Positions 1 through 5,192 of a stretch of 5,814 bases of DNA are shown one piece after another (the first letter of the stretch is position 1; each line of letters begins with the position of its first letter). The notes below the pieces were generated by a model, which did not search any database, was not told the origin of the DNA, and worked only from the letters and a program-made list of their open reading frames with translations. Source of the stretch: Chloroflexota bacterium (GTDB taxonomy: Bacteria > Chloroflexota > UBA6077 > FW602-bin22 > JACPQP01); assembly GCA_016190465.1 (NCBI GenBank), contig JACPQP010000110.1:1-5814 (forward strand), written 5' to 3'. The translations under genes were made by a program, and so were the position numbers.

Positions 1-62
1 ACTCGACGCACGCGCCGGAGGTCACGGCCAGCGTTCCGGCGAAGGCAGGTATGGCGCTATGA
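1..62 (+). CDS. C-terminal end of an upstream gene (partial), possibly the partner ABC exporter subunit
   Basis: The frame starting at base 3 is open from the window edge to a TGA at 60-62, giving a 19-residue tail that ends in AKAGMAL. Its stop overlaps the next gene's ATG in the ATGA arrangement typical of translationally coupled genes. Type IV ABC exporters are often encoded as tandem half-transporter pairs, so a partner subunit is a reasonable guess, but the visible tail has no diagnostic motif. Another frame, that of the exporter itself, is also open to the edge but has no start codon upstream of 59. Confidence 0.4.
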   Translation, partial: STHAPEVTASVPAKAGMAL

Positions 63-2023
63 TGAGTCACGATTGGATCCTGCGTGAGGAGGCGAGGAAG
101 CCCCGAGCGGTGGGCGAAACGCTGGCGCGCTTCTGGGCCTATTTCAAGGCCTACCGCCTCGTCCTGATCGCCGTCGGCCTGCTCGTGGTCGCCAGCACCT
201 ACACGCAGGTCGTCATCCCCGACCTGATGGGACAGGCCGTCGACTGCTACCTGACGCCGGCCACCCGGTCGGCGCTGGCCCCCAGCGCCTCGGCGGGAGC
301 GCCGTCGCGACCGCAGGCGGACCAGGGGCTCGCGCTCCCGGCCCCCACGAACTGCTGGTTCGCGACGGTGGACCCGGCGGCGACGCCCGCAGAGCACATC
401 GCCGGACTCGGCGGGCTCATCCTGCTGATCGCCGGCCTGTACGTCGCCGGCTCGCTGCTGACCGGCCTCCTGTCCTTCCTGATGGCCTACGCGGGGCAGA
501 ACGTCGTGCGCGCGCTCCGGGTCGAGGTGTTCAACCACCTGCACCGTCTGTCGCTGGGCTACTTCACCCGGCACGAGGCCGGCGACGTGATGAGCCGGAT
601 CACCAACGACGCCGACACGGTTCAACTGGCCGTCCAGTTCCCGCTCATCAGCGTGATCCAGGGCGCCCTGCTGATCGTCTGGGTCGCCTACGCGATGCTG
701 AGCAAGAGTCCGGCGTACGCGCTCGTGGCGCTGGCGGTCACACCCGCCATGTTCTTCGCGACGTCGTGGTTCTCCAACCGGGCCCGGCAGGCCTTCCGGC
801 AGGTCCGCTCGCGGGTCGGCGACGTGAACGCCAACCTCCAGGAGAACCTCTCGGCCGTCCGGGAGGCGCAGGCGTTCCAGCGCGAGGAGCAGAACATCCA
901 GACGTTCGCGGAGTCGAACGCGGCTTCGCGCGATGCCAGCATCCTCGCGGTTTCCTACACCAGCGCGCTCCAGCCAACCCTGGAGGCGCTGGGCTACGTG
1001 GCCATCGCGCTCGTCGCGGGCGTCGGCGGCCTGGTCCTGCTGAGCGGCCAGACGCTGTTCGGCAGCACGATGTCGCTGGGGTTGATCGTGGCCTTCATCG
1101 CCTACACCCAGCGATTCCACCAGCCGATCTCGGCGATCTCGGTGCTCTGGACGAACATCCAGAGCGCAATCGCCGGCGGGGAGCGGATCTTCGGCCTGCT
1201 GGACGAGGTCCCGGACCTGCCGGACGCGCCCGGCGCGGTGGCGATCCCACCCATCGCCGGCCGGGTCGTGTTCGACGGCGTCTGGGCCGAGTACCAGCCG
1301 GGGCAGCCGGTATTGCGGGACGTGAGCCTGGTCGCCGAGCCGGGGCAGACCATCGCGATCGTCGGCCCGACTGGCGCGGGCAAGACGACGCTGGTCCACC
1401 TGATCCCCCGCTTCTACGACGTGACATCTGGCTCGATCACCGTCGACGGGTTCGACGTCCGCGAGGTCACTGCCGCCAGCCTGCGGGGGCAGATCGGCAT
1501 GGTGCTCCAGGACTCGTTCCTGTTCAGCGACACGGTGATGAACAACATCCGCTACGGTCGGCCGAGCGCCACCGACGCCGAGGTCGTGGCCGCGGCGAAG
1601 CTGGCTCGCGCCGACACCTTCGTCGAGCGGCTGCCCCAGGGCTACGACACCGTGCTGGGCGAGCGCGGGAGTGGCCTGAGCCTCGGCCAGCGGCAGTTGC
1701 TGGCGATCGCCCGGGCGGCGCTGGCGAGCCCGCGGATCCTGATCCTCGACGAGGCGACGTCGTCGGTCGACACCCGGACGGAGCGGCTGATCCAGAGGGC
1801 GCTGGAAGATCTACTTCGCGGGCGCACCTCGTTCGTCATCGCCCACCGGTTGAGCACGATCCGCCACGCCGACCAGGTGCTGGCCATCCAGGACGGGCAG
1901 ATCGTCGAGCGCGGCACGCACGAGGAGCTGCTGCGGGCCCACGGCTTCTACTACGACCTGTACATGAGCCAGTTTCGCCGCGACCGGGAGTTCACGGAGG
2001 CCGTCCCTGTGGCTTCTCCGTAG
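59..2023 (+). CDS. ABC exporter half-transporter (fused membrane and ATPase domains; MdlB/MsbA-like multidrug or lipid exporter)
   Basis: This inner-membrane exporter subunit couples ATP hydrolysis to outward transport; the substrate cannot be read from the sequence. The membrane domain covers about residues 25-380: TM1 at about 32-52, TM2 at about 115-145, and further hydrophobic segments near 195-235 and 305-350. The ATPase domain covers about 400-640. Visible motifs are A-loop Tyr412, Walker A 436-443 (GPTGAGKT, Lys442), Q-loop Gln484, signature LSLGQ at 540-544, Walker B ending in Asp564 with catalytic Glu565, D-loop SSVD at 568-571 and switch His596. All catalytic residues are present, so this half can hydrolyse ATP. 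It could work as a homodimer or as the competent half of a heterodimer with the upstream gene. Length (654 aa) is slightly above the usual ~580-620 because of an inserted loop at about 62-112 (Ala/Pro-rich, with Cys63 and Cys99). Two ATGs stand in tandem (59 and 62). The AAGGCAGG upstream is a weak ribosome site, consistent with coupling to the preceding gene. Confidence 0.93.
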   Translation: MMSHDWILREEARKPRAVGETLARFWAYFKAYRLVLIAVGLLVVASTYTQVVIPDLMGQAVDCYLTPATRSALAPSASAGAPSRPQADQGLALPAPTNCWFATVDPAATPAEHIAGLGGLILLIAGLYVAGSLLTGLLSFLMAYAGQNVVRALRVEVFNHLHRLSLGYFTRHEAGDVMSRITNDADTVQLAVQFPLISVIQGALLIVWVAYAMLSKSPAYALVALAVTPAMFFATSWFSNRARQAFRQVRSRVGDVNANLQENLSAVREAQAFQREEQNIQTFAESNAASRDASILAVSYTSALQPTLEALGYVAIALVAGVGGLVLLSGQTLFGSTMSLGLIVAFIAYTQRFHQPISAISVLWTNIQSAIAGGERIFGLLDEVPDLPDAPGAVAIPPIAGRVVFDGVWAEYQPGQPVLRDVSLVAEPGQTIAIVGPTGAGKTTLVHLIPRFYDVTSGSITVDGFDVREVTAASLRGQIGMVLQDSFLFSDTVMNNIRYGRPSATDAEVVAAAKLARADTFVERLPQGYDTVLGERGSGLSLGQRQLLAIARAALASPRILILDEATSSVDTRTERLIQRALEDLLRGRTSFVIAHRLSTIRHADQVLAIQDGQIVERGTHEELLRAHGFYYDLYMSQFRRDREFTEAVPVASP

Positions 2024-2058
2024 CCAGGGGTCAGCCGGAAGCCGGAGGCCCGGGGTCA
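2024..2058. repeat. Short direct repeats just after the exporter stop
   Basis: CCAGGGGTCA (2024-2033) recurs as CCCGGGGTCA (2049-2058) with one mismatch, and GCCGGA occurs twice between them (2034-2039 and 2041-2046). A wider inverted pair, CTCCGT (2016-2021) and ACGGAG (2058-2063), encloses the block and could fold as a transcript-end structure. There is no following T run, so it is not a classical intrinsic terminator. Functional meaning is uncertain. Confidence 0.3.
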
Positions 2059-2082
2059 CGGAGTCGAAACCACAGATGAACG

Positions 2083-2098
2083 CAGATAGGCATATCTG
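2083..2098. repeat. Perfect 6-bp hairpin within a CACAGATGAACGCAGATA-type element
   Basis: CAGATA (2083-2088) and TATCTG (2093-2098) pair perfectly around a GGCA loop. Just upstream is ACCACAGATGAACG, so CAGAT occurs twice (2073-2077 and 2083-2087) and once inverted. Similar CACAGATGAACNCAGAT strings are, from memory, dispersed intergenic sequences in several environmental bacterial phyla; that recollection is unverified. The element lies between convergent genes, where it could serve as a transcript-end structure or be a copy of a small repeat family. Confidence 0.4.
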
Positions 2099-2128
2099 GC
2101 ACAGCAGGTACTTCCACAGTGGGACAGC

Positions 2129-2308
2129 ATGCACCTGAGCCACCATTACGGCGCCGGCGGTGGTCGCCGGATCCCGCCCTCGTTCGTCACGCTGATGAAG
2201 CAGCCCTCGGCAAGCTGGACCGAGAAGTTGTTCGAGGTGCGTCCCACGAGGTGCGCCGACCACCGACCGAGCGAAGCGTCCCAGCGAACGATAAGAAGGG
2301 TATCCTAA
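2129..2308 (+). CDS. Small ORF of unknown function, 59 aa (possible gene remnant)
   Basis: An ATG at 2129 opens a 59-codon frame ending at TAA 2306-2308. The protein starts MHLSHHYGAGGGRRIPPSF, contains FVTLMKQPSASWTEKLFEVRP, and ends in a basic stretch. Third codon positions are almost all G or C for the first ~45 codons, as expected for a real gene here, and are AT-rich over the last ~10. That pattern suggests either a true coding remnant cut at its 3' side or chance in GC-rich DNA. A weak GGGA sits 4 bases before the ATG. The stop overlaps the stop of the convergent toxin gene. I do not recognise a family. Confidence 0.27.
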   Translation: MHLSHHYGAGGGRRIPPSFVTLMKQPSASWTEKLFEVRPTRCADHRPSEASQRTIRRVS

Positions 2309-2688
2309 TGGCTGCTGAGGCTGATCCGCAAGATGTAAACTACCGGATGTGGATCCCCTCGCGCGCCAACATAGGCGTCATTGAATTGGAAGTCGATTCT
2401 TCCAGCGCTGGATATTTCGTAGTGAATGGTCGAACTACATCCCGGCGCGAGTGGTCGGCCGAGCGAGCCTTTCAGCACGGTTGTCGTTGCCACCGGGGGA
2501 ATCTGCCCAGGCGTGCTGGCGACGTGGTCATAGAACTGCTGGGCGGCCGCCAGGCCAACGCGCTGGGGCAAGGTCGCCCAAAGATCTGCATATTGACGAT
2601 GAATCAGCACTCGGTAACGGGGTCGCTCCACGGGTTTTCCGCCAGGCCGCCTGGCTGGAATGTACGGAGGGTAGCTACTCGGCGCCAT
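2305..2688 (-). CDS. RelE/ParE-like toxin of a type II toxin-antitoxin module (putative)
   Basis: A 127-aa protein with a basic, proline-rich N-terminus (1-22) and a compact domain from about residue 24 to 127. Visible marks are a helical stretch near 41-58 (QRVGLAAAQQFYDHV), a PGQ turn at 60-62, an HYE motif at 89-91, GRIDFQFNDAYVG at 96-108 and DPHPVV at 112-117. This pattern matches, from memory, a family annotated as cytotoxic translational repressors (RelE/ParE fold), which would act on ribosome-bound mRNA or on gyrase. Which of these it targets cannot be told from sequence. It starts 14 bases inside the upstream gene, with no convincing ribosome site before its ATG, so coupled translation is likely. 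A GTG at residue 20 (2629-2631), preceded by a GGCGGA, is a credible alternative start and would remove the disordered leader. Its distal part is about 49% GC against about 75% in fabF. Confidence 0.6.
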   Translation of the reverse strand: MAPSSYPPYIPARRPGGKPVERPRYRVLIHRQYADLWATLPQRVGLAAAQQFYDHVASTPGQIPPVATTTVLKGSLGRPLAPGCSSTIHYEISSAGRIDFQFNDAYVGARGDPHPVVYILRISLSSH

Positions 2689-3196
2689 GAGCAGAGCGTT
2701 CTGCCGATGAACCGGTGTCCTCGCCCGGCGATGCCTCGGGACGCGAGACCTCGACGAAGTCCTCTTCGGAGAGACCGCCGCGCATAATCGCGCAGAACAG
2801 AGGATCTTCGGCTTCTTGCGCCGTTGTCCGCCAGGCCCGCAACTGCTCGTCCAGCAGACGGCTCGACTGTTCCATCACGCCAATGATCACCGCATCGCGG
2901 ACCTCGTGGACGAACTCGTGGAGATCCTTCCGATCCAGCGCGCGCAGCCATGTCCATTCGCCGTAGTCAGTCAGCTCCAGCGGCCGGCGCCCCGAGTTGC
3001 TCAGGGCACGCTCGAGCACGAGCAGACTGGCGGTAGCCCGACTCAAGCGACGAAGGACGCGGACGCGTTCCTCGGGCAGGATCAGGAGATTCGTGCCATC
3101 GTGGTCCCGCACGCGCGCCTCGTCTTCTCGGGCCTCGTCGAGGATCTGGCGATAGCGCCGCTGAAGGTCAGTTGGCAGATAGGTCGCGCTACCCAT
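2675..3196 (-). CDS. Phd/YefM-like antitoxin with a long C-terminal region (putative)
   Basis: A 173-aa protein from the chosen ATG at 3194-3196; a longer reading from 3256 adds 20 unlikely residues. The chosen start has GGGGGAG only 3 bases upstream, and the protein then begins MGSATYLPTDLQRRYRQIL, a typical Phd-like opening. Residues ~10-45 (LQRRYRQILDEAREDEARV, then DHDGTNLLILPEERV) follow the Phd pattern: a helix, a short strand naming the residue block, then 'L-L-I-L-P-E-E-R'. The C-terminal half (about 75-150) carries the WTWLRALDRKDLHEF and LLDEQLRAWRTTAQEAEDPL blocks. These recall larger actinobacterial and Chloroflexota antitoxins and may form the toxin-binding part. The tail is acidic and low in complexity. 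Antitoxin first and toxin second, with overlapping ends, is the classic layout. It would bind the downstream protein and repress its own promoter. Confidence is moderate, as no search could be run. Confidence 0.6.
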   Translation of the reverse strand: MGSATYLPTDLQRRYRQILDEAREDEARVRDHDGTNLLILPEERVRVLRRLSRATASLLVLERALSNSGRRPLELTDYGEWTWLRALDRKDLHEFVHEVRDAVIIGVMEQSSRLLDEQLRAWRTTAQEAEDPLFCAIMRGGLSEEDFVEVSRPEASPGEDTGSSAERSAHGAE

Positions 3197-3227
3197 CGGC
3201 TCCCCCGAGATACATAGATTCCCATCT

Positions 3228-3256
3228 AGGATACCGCATTGCATTGGCCAACACAA
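3228..3256 (-). promoter_or_regulatory. Candidate promoter of the toxin-antitoxin operon
   Basis: Reading the minus strand, TTGTGT (3251-3256) and TATCCT (3228-3233) are separated by exactly 17 bases and lie about 30 bases before the antitoxin ATG. The -10 matches consensus at 4 of 6 bases and the -35 at only 3. A short inverted repeat, ACAA-CCC-TTGT (3253-3263), overlaps the -35 and could be an autoregulatory operator. No other -10 near the start looks better. Confidence 0.35.
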
Positions 3257-3276
3257 CCCTTGTTGCGGCCATCACC

Positions 3277-3300
3277 CGCTTGACCAGCCGAACGCTTGAC
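3277..3300. repeat. Direct repeat CGCTTGAC x2 in the divergent promoter region
   Basis: CGCTTGAC occurs at 3277-3284 and 3293-3300, exactly 16 bases apart start to start. The first copy supplies the -35 box of the plus-strand promoter; the second lies in its spacer. The pair could be tandem operator half-sites on one face of the DNA (about 1.5 turns apart) or a chance duplication of a -35-like sequence. Confidence 0.45.
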
Positions 3301-3308
3301 AGTAGGAT
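3280..3308 (+). promoter_or_regulatory. Promoter of the relic DISARM-like gene at 3342
   Basis: TTGACC (3280-3285, 5 of 6 to consensus) and TAGGAT (3303-3308, 4 of 6) are 17 bases apart. Transcription would start near 3315, giving a leader of about 27 bases. This leader contains AAGGG (3330-3334), 7 bases before the GTG at 3342. Together they form a full expression unit in front of the relic, and it diverges from the toxin-antitoxin promoter. Confidence 0.5.
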
Positions 3309-3341
3309 GGACCTGCACTTCTCGCCGGCAAGGGTAGTCCA

Positions 3342-3456
3342 GTGGCCAATTCCGCGACGCCGGGCATCCCCGAGCAAGGTCAGCTCGTCGAGGCTCGGCA
3401 GCGACGCTACGTCGTGGCTGAGATGGCCAGGAGTCCCATGCCCCTGATACCGCTGT
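3342..3456 (+). pseudogene. drmD: 5' fragment of a DrmD-like SNF2 helicase gene (DISARM), truncated
   Basis: A GTG at 3342 is preceded by a well-spaced AAGGG (3330-3334) and a promoter. The ~38 residues that follow include PGIPEQGQLVEARQRRYVV and then AEMARSPMPLIPL. From memory, SNF2-family DISARM helicases (DrmD) open with this pattern: a short leader, 'PGQLVxVRxRRYVV', then a loop. Intact DrmD is around a thousand residues, so everything after the first few percent is missing. The reading frame runs on, open, through the adjoining DrmC-like fragment to 3701 but reads part of it out of phase, so a 119-residue chimeric peptide could be made. GC-rich third positions support this frame over the minus-strand ORFs that overlap it. 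The assignment rests on remembered family pattern and on the neighbour being DrmC-like. A different protein with the same short N-terminal module is possible. Confidence 0.45.
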
Positions 3457-3701
3457 GGCCGCCATCTCCATCTGGCCACGCGACCAGCGCCCCATCGGTC
3501 CCCGCGGCCGGATCGGCGCGCTGCACGCGAAGTGCGGTTGCCGACGACCGGATGCTGTTCGTCTCCAGCGCCAACCTCACCGAGCACGCGATGACGCTCA
3601 ACGTCGAGCTGGACCTGCTGATCCAGGGAGGCTCCCTGCCCGGCCTCACCCCCAGCCACGTCGACCGACTCGTCGAGCTGGGCGTCTTGAGGCGGGCCTG
3701 A
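3455..3701 (+). pseudogene. drmC: 3' fragment of a DrmC-like phospholipase-D protein (DISARM), frameshifted
   Basis: Frame 3455-3535 reads AAISIWPRDQRPIGPRGRIG, then ALHAKC. From 3537, in a different frame, it continues VADDRMLFVSSANLTEHAM and runs to TGA 3699-3701. Joined, LHAKC-(A)-VAD gives the HxKxxxxD catalytic motif of the phospholipase-D superfamily, followed by the usual SSAN block. The ELDLLIQGG and HVDRLVELGVL tail is typical of the C-terminus of DrmC-type proteins. The join needs two bases that are absent at about 3536, so the HKD motif itself is split by a frameshift. The N-terminal part is missing, and no start codon or ribosome site leads into the fragment's own first frame. Phospholipase-D membership is well supported; assignment to DrmC rather than another single-HKD protein is less sure. 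DrmC is reported to be dispensable in DISARM. Confidence 0.65.
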
Positions 3702-3704
3702 TGC

Positions 3705-3732
3705 TTGACACGGCCCCCCCAGGCGCTATGCT
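3705..3732 (+). promoter_or_regulatory. Strong promoter of the fabF-like gene with a C7 tract in its spacer
   Basis: A perfect TTGACA (3705-3710) and a TATGCT (3727-3732) are 16 bases apart, so transcription should start near 3740 with a ~36-base leader. The spacer holds seven consecutive C (3714-3720). The -35 begins 3 bases after the relic's stop, so the gene is independent of upstream transcription. One added C would give the ideal 17-base spacing. Confidence 0.65.
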
Positions 3733-3765
3733 TGGGACCAGCGGCGGCAAACGCGCCGTGCAGAA

Positions 3766-3771
3766 GAGGAG
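3766..3771 (+). promoter_or_regulatory. Ribosome binding site fixing the fabF-like start
   Basis: GAGGAG lies 4 bases before the ATG at 3776. No ATG or GTG codon occurs in frame between here and the conserved domain that begins at residue ~33, so this site fixes the extended N-terminus. Confidence 0.65.
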
Positions 3772-3775
3772 ATAG

Positions 3776-5101
3776 ATGGACCACCAGCCACGCTCTGGAA
3801 CCGAGCACTACCACGCGGGGCCGGACCCCGAGTCGCTCCGAGGCGAGCTGGAGGGCCGGCCCGGCCGGCGCCGCGTCGTCGTCACCGGCCTGGGCGTCAT
3901 CAGCCCCATCGGCGTTGGCACCGACGCCTTCTGGCGGTCACTCCGCGAGGGGCGCTCCGGCATCCGGACAATCGACCGGTTCGACACGAGCGACCTGCCG
4001 AGCAAAGTCGCCGGGCTGGTCGACGGCTTCGAGGCCGAGGCGTACGTCGGCCGCAAGGCGGCCAGGCGCATGGACCGCGCGACGCAGATGGGCGTGGCCG
4101 TCGCGTCGATGGCGATCGAGGCCGCCGGCCTGCCGATCCGGCAGCATCCCGAGGAGGTGGGCGTCGCCTACGGCGCGGGCCTCAGCATGCCGTTGACCTT
4201 CGAGGGCGAGTTCGAGGTCTTTCGGCGGGAGGGCGCGCGAAGGGTGAGCCCGTTCCTGATCCCGATGGTGATTCCCAACGCCGTCGCCGGCACCATCTCG
4301 ATCCACACCGGCGCTCAGGGCCCCACCGTCCCGATCTCGACCGCCTGCGCGACCGGCAACGACTGCATCGGCAACGCCTACGCCCTGATCCAGCGGGGCG
4401 TCGTCCGCGCGGCCATCGCCGGCGGCGTCGACGCGCCGATCACGCCCTTCATCATCGCCGGCTTCGCCAACGCCAAAGCGCTCTCCCGCCGGAACGAGCC
4501 GCCCGAGGAGGCGTCGTGCCCGTTCGACCGGCGGCGCGATGGCTTCGTCATCGCCGAGGGTGCGGGCGCCGTGGTGATCGAGGATGAGGCGTGGGCGCGA
4601 GCGCGGGGGGCGCCGATCCTGGCCGAGGTGCTCGGCTACGCCGCGACGTCGGATGCCTACCACGCGACTGCGCCCGAGGAGTCGGGCGCCGGCGCGGCCC
4701 GGGCCATCACGCTGGCGCTCCGCGACGCCGGCCTGGCCCCCACCGCGATCGACTACGTCAGCGCGCACGGCACCTCGACGCCATTGAATGACGTCGTCGA
4801 GACCCGGGCGATTAAGCGGGCGCTAGGCGAGCACGCGTACCGCACGCCGATCAGCTCGATCAAGTCGATGACCGGGCACCTGCTCGGCGGCGCCGGCGCG
4901 GTGGAGTTCGTCGCGGCCGTGCTGACGATTCGCCACGGCTTCATCCCGCCGACGATCAACCTCCGCGAGCCCGATCCCGAGTGCGACCTGGACTACGTGC
5001 CACTGGTCGGCCGGCCGGCGCCGGTCCGGGTCGTCCTCTCCAACTCGCTGGGCTTCGGCGGCCAGAACTCGGCCATCCTCGTCGGGGCCTGTGGGCGATG
5101 A
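3776..5101 (+). CDS. fabF: 3-oxoacyl-[acyl-carrier-protein] synthase II (KAS II)
   Basis: This cytoplasmic condensing enzyme joins malonyl-ACP to a growing acyl-ACP with loss of CO2 in fatty acid synthesis. The thiolase fold starts at about residue 33 (RVVVTGLGVISPIG). Nucleophile Cys191 is in the TACATG motif (189-194), active-site His331 in SAHGTST (329-335), Lys363 in SIKS, and His368 in MTGHLLGGAGA (365-375). The C-terminal NSLGFGGQN (423-431) is the gatekeeper loop. Cys-His-His marks a full KAS I/II enzyme and not a chain-length factor. Length is 441 aa against about 413 for the E. coli enzyme; the excess is a charged, Gly/Pro-rich leader of about 32 residues without signal-peptide character. 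No acpP, fabD or fabG lies in the window, and the gene has its own promoter. It could therefore be an extra condensing enzyme for a special lipid, or the dispersed housekeeping copy. Confidence 0.93.
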   Translation: MDHQPRSGTEHYHAGPDPESLRGELEGRPGRRRVVVTGLGVISPIGVGTDAFWRSLREGRSGIRTIDRFDTSDLPSKVAGLVDGFEAEAYVGRKAARRMDRATQMGVAVASMAIEAAGLPIRQHPEEVGVAYGAGLSMPLTFEGEFEVFRREGARRVSPFLIPMVIPNAVAGTISIHTGAQGPTVPISTACATGNDCIGNAYALIQRGVVRAAIAGGVDAPITPFIIAGFANAKALSRRNEPPEEASCPFDRRRDGFVIAEGAGAVVIEDEAWARARGAPILAEVLGYAATSDAYHATAPEESGAGAARAITLALRDAGLAPTAIDYVSAHGTSTPLNDVVETRAIKRALGEHAYRTPISSIKSMTGHLLGGAGAVEFVAAVLTIRHGFIPPTINLREPDPECDLDYVPLVGRPAPVRVVLSNSLGFGGQNSAILVGACGR

Positions 5102-5131
5102 CCGACGCCCACGCCATCGCGCAGAGGCTTT

Positions 5132-5181
5132 TGACAACCCGCTACAGCCGAACCACACACAGTATTGTCACCTGGTTCGGC
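5132..5181. terminator. Interleaved inverted repeats between convergent genes; possible bidirectional transcript end
   Basis: GCCGAACCA (5147-5155) pairs perfectly with TGGTTCGGC (5173-5181), a 9-bp stem with a 17-base loop, between the ends of fabF (+) and the methyltransferase (-). A second pair, TGACAA (5132-5137) and TTGTCA (5165-5170), interleaves with it, so in RNA the two stems would form a pseudoknot-like topology. Neither strand shows a T run after the stem, so a standard intrinsic terminator is not demonstrated. Location favours a transcript-end role. Confidence 0.4.
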
Positions 5182-5192
5182 CGCTTGACGAT

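Noticed and set aside
766..2079. Long plus-strand ORF (437 codons) inside the exporter gene
   Set aside because: It is an off-frame reading of the ABC exporter: Arg/Gly/Pro-rich, without motifs, as expected in GC-rich DNA.
2119..2787. Plus-strand ORF (222 codons) over the toxin and antitoxin genes
   Set aside because: Arg/Pro-rich, poor codon pattern, no recognisable domain; the minus strand carries two overlapping genes in the standard toxin-antitoxin layout.
3197..3256. Extended 193-aa version of the antitoxin starting at 3256
   Set aside because: The extra 20 residues cover the candidate -10 box and resemble no family N-terminus; the ATG at 3196 has a purine-rich ribosome site.
3296..3301. 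Perfect TTGACA as the -35 of the relic promoter
   Set aside because: No acceptable -10 lies 16-18 bases downstream; the neighbouring TTGACC pairs with TAGGAT at 17 bases.
3189..3659. Minus-strand ORF (156 codons) across the relic
   Set aside because: Its apparent coding signal is explained by the plus-strand DrmD- and DrmC-like fragments, which carry real motifs.
3938..4768. Minus-strand ORF (276 codons) opposite the fabF-like gene
   Set aside because: Antisense shadow with low-complexity Arg/Gly/Asp composition; the plus strand has every KAS II motif.
5131..5136. TTGACA after fabF as a promoter
   Set aside because: No -10 at suitable spacing and no plus-strand gene follows; it forms part of an inverted repeat.
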